Assembly: GCA_023393475.1 (NCBI GenBank)
Contig: JAEWLC010000053.1
Span: 169,859-233,858, forward strand
Origin: Pseudomonadota bacterium
GTDB taxonomy: Bacteria > Pseudomonadota > Alphaproteobacteria > Rhizobiales > Devosiaceae
Direction: 5' to 3'
DNA: 64,000 nt
Shown here: positions 40,866 through 48,031 of the stretch, piece by piece
How positions within the stretch are numbered: the stretch's first letter is position 1
How the letters are laid out: the number at the start of each line of letters is the position of its first letter
The notes under the pieces: generated by a model
The model's database searches: none
What the model saw: only the letters and a program-made list of their open reading frames with translations
Told to the model about the DNA's origin: nothing
Translations under genes and position numbers: made by a program

Positions 40866-41552
40866 TCAGAACCGGAAGTTCACGCCGGCGGTGACCGCAT
40901 GCGAGGTCAGGCCGAGGTCGTACTCGCCGCCGTTCAGGTCGTAGGTCGCGGTCCCGAAGTCGGAATAGCGGTACTGCACGTCGAGCGACACGTTGTCGGC
41001 GACGGCGAATTCGACGCCCGCGCCAGCGGTCCAGCCGGTGTGGACCTGAGTGTCCTCGGTGACCGGATCAACGCCGTTGTTGAACGTCGCGGTGTTGTTG
41101 GCGAATGCCACACCGGCCGTCACGTAGGGCAGGAACGCGCCGGCATCGATGCCGAGGCGGCCACGGATGCTACCGGTCCAGTCGGTGTTGAACGACACGC
41201 CGTCGGTGGTGTTCTCGCCGTTGATGTCGGCCCAGGCCACATCCGCGACGATACCGGCAACCAGTGCCTCGGAGACGGTGAAGTTGTAGCCGGCGTTCAC
41301 GCCGACTTGCCAGCCTTCCGTCGAGTACTCGTCTTCGGTCGGTGCGAGCACAAGACCGTCTTCGTCGGAGACGGTACCCCAGCCGTAGCCGGCGAACGCG
41401 CCGATGAAGGCGCCGTCCCAGTTACCTGCGGTGTCGACGATGACGGGAGCCGGAGCTGCCGGCTCCGAGATGATCAGGTCGGCGGCCGAAGCGGCCGAGA
41501 CCAGCGAAACACCAGCCACACCGGCCAGCAGAGCGATTGCAAAGCGATTCAT
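40866..41552 (-). CDS. Outer-membrane beta-barrel protein, Omp25/RopB-like (paralogue 2)
   Basis: A 228-residue barrel protein with signal peptide MNRFAIALLAGVAGVSLVSA (ending ASAA). After it come ADLIISEPAAPAP, NWDGAFIGAFAGYGWG, the conserved DVAWADINGE strand, LDVQYRYSDFGTATY and a terminal VNFRF. It is close in sequence to the products at 38341 and 41838. ATG 41552 is preceded by GAGAAAGACTCTT. The promoter region contains a 13-base direct repeat. Its own terminator follows, so each omp gene here is a single transcription unit. Confidence 0.93.
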   Translation of the reverse strand: MNRFAIALLAGVAGVSLVSAASAADLIISEPAAPAPVIVDTAGNWDGAFIGAFAGYGWGTVSDEDGLVLAPTEDEYSTEGWQVGVNAGYNFTVSEALVAGIVADVAWADINGENTTDGVSFNTDWTGSIRGRLGIDAGAFLPYVTAGVAFANNTATFNNGVDPVTEDTQVHTGWTAGAGVEFAVADNVSLDVQYRYSDFGTATYDLNGGEYDLGLTSHAVTAGVNFRF

Positions 41553-41577
41553 AAGAGTCTTTCTCCAAGAGAGGGAG

Positions 41578-41711
41578 CCTGTCCCGGGGGAGCAGGTGGG
41601 CTGTCGCCTAGACCCAAACAATGGCGAAAGCGACCTTCCGATCCCGGAAAGTGTCCCTAGTCTGGCCTCTTGGAGGGAGTCGTAACTTTCGCGCCACACC
41701 TGTCCCGGGGG
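41578..41711. repeat. 13-bp direct repeat in the promoter region of omp paralogue 2
   Basis: CCTGTCCCGGGGG occurs exactly at 41578-41590 and again at 41699-41711, 121 bases apart, both upstream of the gene starting at 41552. It may be a pair of regulator sites; the intervening sequence shows nothing else obvious. Confidence 0.45.
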
Positions 41712-41751
41712 TGGCAATTTCAAGGCGCGAATGGGGTGTTTTGACGAAATC

Positions 41752-41779
41752 AACCCCGCCCGGCGAGCCGGACGGGGCT
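41752..41779 (-). terminator. Terminator of the omp gene at 41838
   Basis: CCCCGCCCGGC (41754-41764) pairs with CCGGACGGGG (41768-41777) around GAG, with one mismatch. On the minus strand TTGATTT follows. Confidence 0.65.
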
Positions 41780-41837
41780 GTCTTTGGAGATCTTCCGCCT
41801 TACAGCGGGAGCCCGCACTAGTGCGACCGTGGGTCGA

Positions 41838-42527
41838 CTAGAAGTTCCAGTGCAACCCAACCTGCAGGCTGTGCGCCGTCATCGCGATGGTCGGATCCGT
41901 GAAGGCCGGCTCATCATAGGCGTAGACCTGCTCGCCGTAGTCGCTGTAGCGGTACAGCACGTCGACGGACACGTCGTCGGTTACGGCGAACTCAACGCCG
42001 GCGCCAACCGTCCAACCGATATGCGTCTCGTCGCCGGAGCCCTCTCCGTCACCGAACGGGCTGTCGGTGGTTTCGCGTACGGCATGTGCCACCGCAAGAC
42101 CGCCAGTCAGGTACGGCATGAACGCTCCGCCGTCGAAGCCGACACGGCCACGCAGAGAGCCGAGCCAGTCGATGGTGTGGCTGATGTCGCCCGAACCGAA
42201 TTCGTCCGCGCCACTGATGTCAGCCCAGGCCACGTCACCCACGACACCTATCACGAGGCCGGAACCCACGGTGAAGTTGAAACCGGCATCGACACCGATG
42301 AACCAGCCGGACAGGTCTAGGTCGTTGCCCGGATCAAGCGAGGTATGGTCTGCGACGCCCCAGCCACCACCGGCAAAGACACCAATGAACGGACCGTCCC
42401 AGCTACCGCCGGTTGCGATCGGTTCAACATAAGCGGGTTCCTCGATGATCAGGTCCGCAGCGTATGCAGCCGTTCCGAGCCCCAGGGTGACAGCCGTGGC
42501 CGCCAATAGTGTTGTAGCGAGTTTCAT
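41838..42527 (-). CDS. Outer-membrane beta-barrel protein, Omp25/RopB-like (paralogue 3)
   Basis: A 229-residue barrel protein. Signal peptide 1-23 (MKLATTLLAATAVTLGLGTA, ending AYAA), then ADLIIEEPAYVEP, SWDGPFIGVFAGGGWG, DVAWADISGADEF, VDVLYRYSDYGEQVY and the C-terminal VGLHWNF with terminal Phe. ATG 42527 is preceded by AGGAGGCTTGA. The strands align with those of the two neighbouring paralogues while the loops differ, as expected for surface-exposed segments. A perfect palindrome lies 191 bases upstream. Confidence 0.93.
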   Translation of the reverse strand: MKLATTLLAATAVTLGLGTAAYAADLIIEEPAYVEPIATGGSWDGPFIGVFAGGGWGVADHTSLDPGNDLDLSGWFIGVDAGFNFTVGSGLVIGVVGDVAWADISGADEFGSGDISHTIDWLGSLRGRVGFDGGAFMPYLTGGLAVAHAVRETTDSPFGDGEGSGDETHIGWTVGAGVEFAVTDDVSVDVLYRYSDYGEQVYAYDEPAFTDPTIAMTAHSLQVGLHWNF

Positions 42528-42717
42528 TCAAGCCTCCTACTCGTCGAACTTGAGTGAACCATGCGAGGGCCGTTGAATCGAGCGGATTCCGCCCAATAAT
42601 CGCCGTGATCTCCGAAGTGTTGCAGCGCTGCATCAACGGTCGTCTCGGGCCATCACGAGAATCTTCGCGCGGATTCAATGCAGTATCGCAAGACAACGAC
42701 TGAACCGATCGAGAGTT

Positions 42718-42733
42718 ATCACGGGCCCGTGAT
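42718..42733. promoter_or_regulatory. Perfect 16-bp palindrome upstream of omp paralogue 3
   Basis: ATCACGGGCCCGTGAT is an exact palindrome with no loop. It sits in the 364-base gap between the omp gene (start 42527) and the tRNA-Val gene, so it may be an operator. The rest of that gap, apart from the tRNA terminator at 42846-42880, shows nothing I can name. Confidence 0.4.
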
Positions 42734-42845
42734 CTACACCCCAACTTGCATCAAGCTGCCGTCCTCTTCAGGACCCGGCCGACGCGGTCTGTGGGGGAGG
42801 TTTGATTCTGTGCGGTAGCGTACGGGCGCGCGGAAGCCGAAAAGC

Positions 42846-42880
42846 AAAACCCCCGGCGGCCGACTGGCGCCAGGGGTTTT
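42846..42880 (-). terminator. Terminator of tRNA-Val(CAC)
   Basis: AAAACCCC (42846-42853) pairs with GGGGTTTT (42873-42880) around a GC-rich inner stem. Minus-strand transcripts end GGGGGTTTTGCTTTT. It lies 11 bases downstream of the tRNA 3' CCA. Confidence 0.75.
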
Positions 42881-42891
42881 GGTGTGTCGGA

Positions 42892-42966
42892 TGGTGGGTG
42901 CGACAGGGATTGAACCTGTGACCCCCGCCGTGTGAAGGCGATGCTCTCCCGCTGAGCTACGCACCC
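42892..42966 (-). tRNA. tRNA-Val (anticodon CAC)
   Basis: A 75-base gene with encoded CCA. The acceptor GGGTGCG pairs with CGCACCC, the D arm is AGCTCAGCGGGAGAGC, the anticodon stem TCGCC/GGCGG encloses loop TTCACAC (anticodon CAC, reading GUG), and the T arm has GGTTCAATCC. All stems are intact. Confidence 0.95.
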
Positions 42967-43030
42967 ATCCTCGGGACCGCCATCAGCTCGGCCGCGGCGG
43001 AAACTCGGCGCCGGAAAGTGCCGGCAGATA

Positions 43031-43047
43031 AAGGACTTGCAGTCCTT
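43031..43047 (-). terminator. Short hairpin downstream of tRNA-Val(GAC)
   Basis: AAGGACT TGC AGTCCTT, a perfect 7-bp stem 12 bases from the tRNA 3' end. The T tract is poor (TTTAT on the minus strand), so it may be a weak terminator or an RNA-processing signal in a two-tRNA transcript. Confidence 0.4.
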
Positions 43048-43059
43048 CGGGCGAAGGGA

Positions 43060-43134
43060 TGGTGGGTGTAACAGGGATTGAACCTGTGACCCCTACCATG
43101 TCAAGGTAGTGCTCTCCCGCTGAGCTATACACCC
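43060..43134 (-). tRNA. tRNA-Val (anticodon GAC)
   Basis: A 75-base gene with encoded CCA. Acceptor GGGTGTA/TACACCC, D arm AGCTCAGCGGGAGAGC identical to that of the neighbouring tRNA-Val, anticodon stem CTACC/GGTAG with loop TTGACAT (anticodon GAC, reading GUC and GUU), T arm GGTTCAATCC. The two genes share most of their body and probably arose by duplication. Confidence 0.95.
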
Positions 43135-43263
43135 ATCACTTCGCATCGACCTCGGGCACCGCCCGTCGTCGCGTGGAGGCGGATACACCATAACGGGCCC
43201 GCTGGGTCAAGCGCGAATTCCCGCCTGTCGAAAACGTCCGCACCGTCCGTGCTGCGGCGTGGC

Positions 43264-43623
43264 TCAGGCGGCCAGCAGGCGCTCGACTTCGTGCACGAGG
43301 TCCTTGAGGTGGAAGGGCTTGCTCAGCACCGAAGCATCCTTGGGCGCATCGGTATCCGGGTTGAGCGCCACTGCAGCAAAACCAGTAATGAACATGACCT
43401 TGAGATCGGGATCGAGTTCGGTGGCGCGGCGCGCCAGCTCGATTCCGTCCATCTCCGGCATCACGATATCGGAGAGCAGCAGCGAGAACGGCTCCTCGCG
43501 CAGCCGCTCGTAGGCGGACTTGCCGTTGTCGAACGAAACCACGTCGTAGCCCGCGGTCTTGAGGGCCCGGGTGAGGAACTGGCGCATGTCGTTGTCGTCT
43601 TCGGCCAGCAGAATGCGCTTCAT
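43264..43623 (-). CDS. cpdR: Cell-cycle response regulator CpdR
   Basis: A 119-residue receiver-only protein. The acidic pair is in ILLAEDDNDMRQFL, the phospho-acceptor Asp in LLLSDIVMPEMDGIELARR, the switch Thr in MFITGFAAVAL and the Lys in VLSKPFHLKDL. The near-universal CpdR signature NPDTDAPKDASVLSKPF is present. In Caulobacter and Sinorhizobium unphosphorylated CpdR directs ClpXP to degrade CtrA and other substrates. Of two adjacent ATGs, 43623 is preferred because GAGG stands five bases before it. It lies next to, and divergent from, an N-formylglutamate amidohydrolase gene. Confidence 0.95.
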   Translation of the reverse strand: MKRILLAEDDNDMRQFLTRALKTAGYDVVSFDNGKSAYERLREEPFSLLLSDIVMPEMDGIELARRATELDPDLKVMFITGFAAVALNPDTDAPKDASVLSKPFHLKDLVHEVERLLAA

Positions 43624-43813
43624 CATTTCCTCGTACGGTCCCGTCCCGGCGTCCTGCCGGCAATCTAGTGGATGATGTTTAATGCAAGTTTTCCCGATCG
43701 GGAACGGGCCACCGCTGAAGTGTGAACATCCACCCTTCGGACTTATGGACAATCCGGGGGCGGCGCGGCACAGTGCCCCAATGTGACAGCGCTTCGGCGT
43801 TGAAGGAGACCAG

Positions 43814-44710
43814 GTGCAGTCCGACTATTGGGACAGGCCAGCTTTCGAGACCATCCGGCCGCGCCGGATGATGGCCCCGCTGGTATTCAACTCCGCCCAT
43901 TCCGGCCGCGACTATCCCGACCGTTTTCTCGCCATGACCCGGCTCGACCACCTGTCGATCCGCCAGTCCGAGGATGCCTTTGTCGACGAGCTTTTCGCCC
44001 GCGCCCCGCACCTCGGCGCGCCGCTGATCCGGGCCCATTTCCCGCGCGCCTATCTCGACGTGAACCGCGAGCCGTGGGAGCTCGATCCCACCATGTTCGT
44101 CGAGCCGCTCAGCGAGCGGTTCAACACCACCAGCCCCCGCGTCGCGGCCGGGCTGGGGACGCTCGCCCGGGTGGTCGCGGAGAACAAGCCGATCTACCGG
44201 GAACGGCTGACGCTCGACGATGCGCGCATGCGCATCGAGGGCATCTACCAGCCCTACCATGCCACCCTGCAGCGGCTCCTCACCGAGGCGCACGGGGCTT
44301 TCGGCGTCGCCGTGCTGATCGACTGCCACTCGATGCCGCGCCTGTCGCGCTCGGGAGACCGGCTTGGCCCCGACATCGTCCTGGGCGACCGCTACGGCAC
44401 CACCTGCGCCCCGCTGCTCGCCGATGTCGCCGAGATGATCTTCGCTGGGGCCGGCCTCCGGGTCGCCCGCAACCGCCCCTATGCCGGCGGCTTCTGCACC
44501 CGCACCTATGGCCGGCCGCAGCATGGCGTGCACGCCCTGCAGGTCGAGATCAGCCGGCACCTCTATATGAATGAGGTCACGCTCGAGAAGAATGATGGCT
44601 TTGCGGCCATGCGCCAGCTCATCGACCGGCTGCTGGCGACGCTGATTGGCATCGACACCGCCGTGCTGACTCCGGCGGTACCGGCGGGGGAAAGATACGC
44701 AGCGGAGTAG
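43814..44710 (+). CDS. N-formylglutamate amidohydrolase family protein
   Basis: A 298-residue metal-dependent amidohydrolase (FGase/HutG-II fold). It starts with GTG at 43814, five bases after AAGGAG. Conserved parts: LVFNSAHSGRDYP with the metal His, RAYLDVNREPWELDP, AVLIDCHSMPRL with Asp and His ligands, and NRPYAGGFCTRTYGRP followed by HALQVEISRHLYM. The enzyme frees formate and glutamate from N-formylglutamate in some histidine-degradation pathways; no hut genes are present here, so the physiological substrate is open. Confidence 0.9.
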   Translation: MQSDYWDRPAFETIRPRRMMAPLVFNSAHSGRDYPDRFLAMTRLDHLSIRQSEDAFVDELFARAPHLGAPLIRAHFPRAYLDVNREPWELDPTMFVEPLSERFNTTSPRVAAGLGTLARVVAENKPIYRERLTLDDARMRIEGIYQPYHATLQRLLTEAHGAFGVAVLIDCHSMPRLSRSGDRLGPDIVLGDRYGTTCAPLLADVAEMIFAGAGLRVARNRPYAGGFCTRTYGRPQHGVHALQVEISRHLYMNEVTLEKNDGFAAMRQLIDRLLATLIGIDTAVLTPAVPAGERYAAE

Positions 44711-44747
44711 TCGAGGGGGCGTGGGCAGCGGTCGCCCGACAGATTCG

Positions 44748-44827
44748 TGTCGTCCCTGCGAAGGCAGGGAATCCATCCTCCGCCCGCGCCAGCTGATAGT
44801 TGGATCCCTGCCGTCGCAGGGATGACA
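44748..44827. repeat. REP-type inverted repeat pair
   Basis: Left arm TGTCGTCCCTGCGAAGGCAG followed by GGAATCCA; the right arm is its near-exact inverted copy, ending CAGGGATGACA. Each arm is itself a small hairpin (CCCTGC...GCAGGG). This is the organisation of intergenic REP doublets. A related single unit with GCTTTCGCGGGAATGACGG lies at about 49290-49313. Confidence 0.6.
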
Positions 44828-44872
44828 GGCGGTGGAATACGGAAATAACTATCGGAGAAGCACGCCCACCAG

Positions 44873-45010
44873 AAAAACGGGCCGCCGGAGCGGCCCAGTC
44901 AAGGGAGGAAACGATTGGCAGCCAGTCACCTAGGCCCAAGTCGCGGCGAAGGTTTCGAGCCGCCCATCCATCATGCACCTTCCGGATTGAACTGATTTGC
45001 CTCCCAGAAC
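44873..45010 (-). ncRNA. Candidate small RNA ending at a strong terminator
   Basis: On the minus strand a perfect 7-bp stem GGGCCGC/GCGGCCC with loop and TTTTT (44896-44873) ends a transcript for which no protein gene exists. Just before it is the unpaired TTTCCTCCCTTG (44911-44900), a CCUCCC anti-Shine-Dalgarno motif seen in trans-acting alphaproteobacterial sRNAs such as the AbcR type. The body also holds a 14-codon ORF at 44974-44930 (MMDGRLETFAATWA) behind GGAAGG. The 5' end at 45010 is a guess; the promoter is not identified. It could instead encode only this small peptide. Confidence 0.4.
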
Positions 45011-45153
45011 AAGGCAAGCAAAAGTCATCAACAGGGAATCTGGGCCTCTGTTGCAAAAATGACTCATGACTGTCACGGACTATTAGAAGCGTGCAGCACA
45101 ACATCGCAGCTAGTGTGCTGTAACAACTAACAAAAGCTGACGCGGGGGCGTAG

Positions 45154-45960
45154 ATGACCGATACTTCTCTTGGGGGGCTGAACACCGAACTGGTGAGCCG
45201 GACTCTGCTCGATGCTGCCGAGATTGCGGCAGAACATACCCTGCCCCGCTTCCGCTCGGGCCTTGCTGTGGACAACAAGCTGGCCGACGGCTTCGACCCC
45301 GTCACCGAGGCCGACCGCGAAGCCGAACGCGCGATTCGCGAACTGCTGGCCAAGCGCTTCCCTGACCATGCCATCATCGGCGAAGAGTGGGACGACAAGG
45401 AAGGCAGCGGCCGCTTCGCCTGGATCATCGACCCCATCGATGGCACCCGCGCCTTCATCACCGGCGTCCCGGTCTGGGGCACGCTGGTCGGGCTGACGGT
45501 CGACGGCAGGGCCGTGGCCGGCCTGATGGCTCAACCCTTCACCGGCGAAATCTATATGAGCCTCCCGGGCGAGGCGAGCTACTACCGGGCCTTCGACAAG
45601 GAGCCGCTGCGCACCTCGAAGGTGACCGAGCTCGGCAGGGCCAAGCTCACCACCACTTCTCCCGACCTGTTCGAGAAGGGCGGCCTCGTCGAGCCGTGGG
45701 ACCGGCTGCGCCAGCAGGTACTGACCACCCGCTACGGCCTCGATTGCTACGGCTATGCGCTGATGGCCGCCGGCCACATCGACCTCGTGGTCGAAGCGGC
45801 GCTCAAGGACGTCGACATCTGCCCGCTGATTCCGCTGATCGAGAATGCCGGCGGCGTCATCACCACCTGGGAAGGCGGCCGCGCCGAGCAGGGCGGCAAT
45901 TGTGTCGCTGCGGCGACGCCGGAATTGCACGCCGCCGCGATGGCAGTGCTGCGGGGGTAG
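45154..45960 (+). CDS. hisN: Histidinol-phosphatase / inositol monophosphatase family protein (HisN-like)
   Basis: A 268-residue magnesium-dependent phosphatase. The metal and catalytic motifs are all present: DPVTEADREAE, HAIIGEEW (Glu ligands), WIIDPIDGTRAFITG and, near the C-terminus, DLVVEAALKDVDICPLIPLIENAGG. The IDPIDGTRAF variant and the length match alphaproteobacterial HisN proteins, which dephosphorylate histidinol phosphate in histidine synthesis, but inositol-phosphatase relatives are hard to exclude. ATG 45154 follows a weak ribosome site (GCGGGGGCGTAG). Confidence 0.88.
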   Translation: MTDTSLGGLNTELVSRTLLDAAEIAAEHTLPRFRSGLAVDNKLADGFDPVTEADREAERAIRELLAKRFPDHAIIGEEWDDKEGSGRFAWIIDPIDGTRAFITGVPVWGTLVGLTVDGRAVAGLMAQPFTGEIYMSLPGEASYYRAFDKEPLRTSKVTELGRAKLTTTSPDLFEKGGLVEPWDRLRQQVLTTRYGLDCYGYALMAAGHIDLVVEAALKDVDICPLIPLIENAGGVITTWEGGRAEQGGNCVAAATPELHAAAMAVLRG

Positions 45961-45982
45961 CAGGCGGGGTGGCCGGCGCGTC

Positions 45983-46957
45983 CTAGCTCGACTGTTCCGT
46001 CACGAACGCGTCGAACGCCGCGAAGACCTGGCCGCGGATGGCGTCGCTTTCCATGAACATTTCGTGTCGGGCGCCAGGCACGACGAGGTGGCGGCCGCTG
46101 CGCATCCTGAGGCCGAGGGTCTCGATGGCATGGGTGGAGACGATCTCGTCCTGCGCCGCGGCGAGCATCAAGACGGGGATACGTACCGAGCCGGGGAACT
46201 CGTCGGTTGCCGCGCCGGCCATCGCCGCAAATGCGGAGGCGGCCCAGCGCAGGGTCGGCGAGCCGATGGTGAGGTCGGGACGGGCCTTCAGCACGTCGGA
46301 GCTGCGGGTGTAGCGCCGAACGTCGGACGTCAGCGGGTTCCCGCCAAAGCTTTGCTCGGTCTGTGCCTTGTCACCGCGACGGCCGACGGGCAGTCGCCCG
46401 AGCCCGAGCGCCGCGAGCGTGCCGCTCAATCGCGCCATGCCCGCCATGCTGAGCGGCTGGCGATCGAGGCCGACCATCGGGGCGGAAAGGAAGATGCGCT
46501 CGAACATCATGCGGTCGCGGATGCCGGCATAGAGGCTCGCAAGCCCGCCCATGGAATGGCCTACGAGATAATAGGGTGCGGGGCAGTCTGGCAGCAGCAC
46601 CGAACTGTGGAAGGACCGGAGATCTTCCCAGTAGTCGTCGAAGCGCCGGACATAGCCGAGCCGCGGATTGCCGATCAGCCGCTGGCTGCCGCCCTGCCCC
46701 CGCCAGTCGAAGGTGGCGACTGCAAAGCCGCGCGACTGAAAATCGGCGACGGTCTCAAAATACTTCTCGATGAATTCGGCCCGCCCCTGGACGAGGCAGA
46801 CGGTGCCGCGCGGCGCCCCCGCTCCCTTGGGAAAAGTGGCGTAGCGCAACCGCACCTTGTCGGCGGTTTCGAAATAGCCCACGCGAGCCCCTTCGGGCAC
46901 CGGATTGGATGGCACCACGGCAAGGGAAGGGCCGCTCGGATCGACGATGGCGTTCAT
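45983..46957 (-). CDS. Alpha/beta hydrolase (lysophospholipase / monoacylglycerol-lipase-like)
   Basis: A 324-residue serine hydrolase of the Hydrolase_4 type. The oxyanion region is TVCLVQGRAEFIEKYFETV, the nucleophile elbow is YLVGHSMGGLAS, and the acid and His are in AAAQDEIVSTHAIE and VVPGARHEMFME. It is close in pattern to PldB lysophospholipases. The start ATG 46957 is preceded by TAAGGACTCACGC, a better site than that of the longer frame. There is no signal peptide. The substrate is by family resemblance only. It converges with hisN. Confidence 0.9.
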   Translation of the reverse strand: MNAIVDPSGPSLAVVPSNPVPEGARVGYFETADKVRLRYATFPKGAGAPRGTVCLVQGRAEFIEKYFETVADFQSRGFAVATFDWRGQGGSQRLIGNPRLGYVRRFDDYWEDLRSFHSSVLLPDCPAPYYLVGHSMGGLASLYAGIRDRMMFERIFLSAPMVGLDRQPLSMAGMARLSGTLAALGLGRLPVGRRGDKAQTEQSFGGNPLTSDVRRYTRSSDVLKARPDLTIGSPTLRWAASAFAAMAGAATDEFPGSVRIPVLMLAAAQDEIVSTHAIETLGLRMRSGRHLVVPGARHEMFMESDAIRGQVFAAFDAFVTEQSS

Positions 46958-47071
46958 GCGTGAGTCCTTAGCGGATTCCGGCTGCGACGACATCGCTGAT
47001 TCCGCCCCACCCACAAGGTGTCACTGTTGAGAGAACGATCGTGCCCTGGGGCGGCCACCCCCCGGAAACGG

Positions 47072-47105
47072 AAAAGCCAGCGCCTCGTTCGAGGCACTGG
47101 CTTTC
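47072..47105 (-). terminator. Strong hairpin terminator without an assigned gene
   Basis: AAAGCCAGCGCCTCG (47073-47087) pairs with CGAGGCACTGGCTTT (47090-47104), 15 bp with one mismatch and a TT loop. On the minus strand it ends TTTTCCGTTTCC. There is no gene immediately upstream on either strand, so it may end a short RNA starting near 47185, where TATAAC (minus strand) could be a -10 box. Confidence 0.65.
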
Positions 47106-47299
47106 CTGTGATGGCCACCTTGCGGGGGGCGGGTGAAGGCGGCTCATTCGGTGTGCTCTGCAGCAGACAGTAAGCACAGTCCCGGTTATAGGAGCGGCCG
47201 CCTGAACCGCTATTGATCGGCACATTCATCTTCAGTTCATCGATCTGAACGGGCCCCTTGAACCCGAAAATCGGCTTCCTAAATCAATGCTGTTCGCCG

Positions 47300-47400
47300 G
47301 GATCGCCCCGGGGACCGGGACCCCGGGAATGTGTGTTTGCCCAATTGGGGAGCGCGCATGGGACACCCGAGACAAGCCACGTTGCTCAAAGGAGAATGTG
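47300..47400 (+). promoter_or_regulatory. ROSE-type RNA thermometer in the hsp20 leader
   Basis: The last hairpin, 47378-47400, is CACGTTGCTCAAAGGAGAATGTG: the AGGAG ribosome site (47390-47394) is paired with the ROSE signature TTGCT (47382-47386). The G of TTGCT is unpaired, exactly the feature that makes ROSE elements melt on heating. Upstream are two supporting hairpins, CCCGGGG/CCCCGGG (47307-47327) and CCCAATTGGG (47340-47349). The hsp20 ATG follows at 47402. Confidence 0.8.
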
Positions 47401-47401
47401 A

Positions 47402-47857
47402 ATGGCTGCCTATGATTTTTCCCCCTTCTATCGCTCGACCGTCGGCTTCGACCGCGTCTTCAACCGTCTCGACGCCCTCGTCGGCCAGGAGGCCAAGTCC
47501 TACCCTCCCTACAACATCGAGAAGACCGGTGCTGACACCTACCGCATTTCGATCGCGGTGGCCGGCTTTGCCGATGGCGACATCGCCATTGAGAGCAAGG
47601 AGAACAACCTCGTCGTGAAGGGCGCCAAGGCTCCCGAGGCCGAGGACAAGACGCGTGAGTTCCTGCACCGCGGCATCGCCGAGCGCGCCTTCGAGCTTCG
47701 CTTCCAGCTGGCCGACTATGTCGAGGTCGCCGGTGCGAACCTCGAGAACGGCCTGCTTCACATCGAGCTGAAGCGCGAGATCCCCGAGTCCAAGAAAGCC
47801 CGCCAGATTCCGATCTCGGCCGGCACGAAGACGATCGAGGACAAGTCGGTCAACTAA
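47402..47857 (+). CDS. Small heat-shock protein, Hsp20/IbpA family
   Basis: A 151-residue ATP-independent chaperone that holds unfolding proteins. The N-terminal FSPFYRSTVGFDRVFNRLDAL is typical of bacterial class A sHsps of rhizobia. The alpha-crystallin domain runs from YPPYNIEKTGADTYRISIAVAGF to a GLLHIELKREIPE end, with the conserved A-x-x-x-N-G-L signature (ANLENGLL). The C-terminal I-x-I anchor is IPI. Translation is probably controlled by the ROSE hairpin that hides its ribosome site. A strong terminator follows. Confidence 0.95.
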   Translation: MAAYDFSPFYRSTVGFDRVFNRLDALVGQEAKSYPPYNIEKTGADTYRISIAVAGFADGDIAIESKENNLVVKGAKAPEAEDKTREFLHRGIAERAFELRFQLADYVEVAGANLENGLLHIELKREIPESKKARQIPISAGTKTIEDKSVN

Positions 47858-47916
47858 CTGCCGTCACGAACGTCCTGGGGAACAACCGGGCGGTCTGTGA
47901 ACCAGGAGACGGAACA

Positions 47917-47947
47917 GGGGCGTGGTTCGAAAGAACCGCGCCCTTTT
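47917..47947 (+). terminator. Terminator of hsp20
   Basis: GGGGCGTGGTTC (47917-47928) pairs with GAACCGCGCCC (47933-47943) around GAAA, with a G-U pair, followed by TTTT. Confidence 0.85.
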
Positions 47948-48031
47948 CATTGGCGCGAAACTCTGCGCCGCGCCTTCGCTTGCCGGAAAGTCCCGGGAGT
48001 GCTGTGCTCAGGGATCCCGTGGAGCAGCGCC

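Larger units (their letters stand above)
44711..45153. other. Gene-free region with REP doublet and a candidate small RNA
   Basis: 443 bases between the amidohydrolase and the hisN-type gene. It contains the inverted repeat at 44748-44827, a minus-strand terminator at 44873-44896 with a possible small RNA upstream of it, and an imperfect repeat CAGCACA...TGTGCTG at about 45094-45120 just before the hisN promoter. No long frame has coding character. Confidence 0.6.
46958..47401. other. Gene-free region between the hydrolase and hsp20
   Basis: 444 bases containing, from left to right, a strong hairpin terminator (47072-47105), a structured minus-strand stretch that may be a small RNA, and the ROSE thermometer (47300-47400). 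Overlapping minus-strand frames (46954-47229 and 46968-47225) run through the terminator and lack coding features. Confidence 0.6.

Noticed and set aside
42734..42964. Small frame over tRNA-Val(CAC)
   Set aside because: Its N-terminal half is the translation of a tRNA gene, a known annotation artefact.
44619..45482. 287-codon minus-strand frame across the amidohydrolase-hisN gap
   Set aside because: It overlaps the REP doublet, a terminator and two real genes; no domain.
46954..47229. Minus-strand frame starting MNVPINSGSGGRSYN
   Set aside because: It reads straight through a 15-bp terminator hairpin and has no ribosome site or domain.
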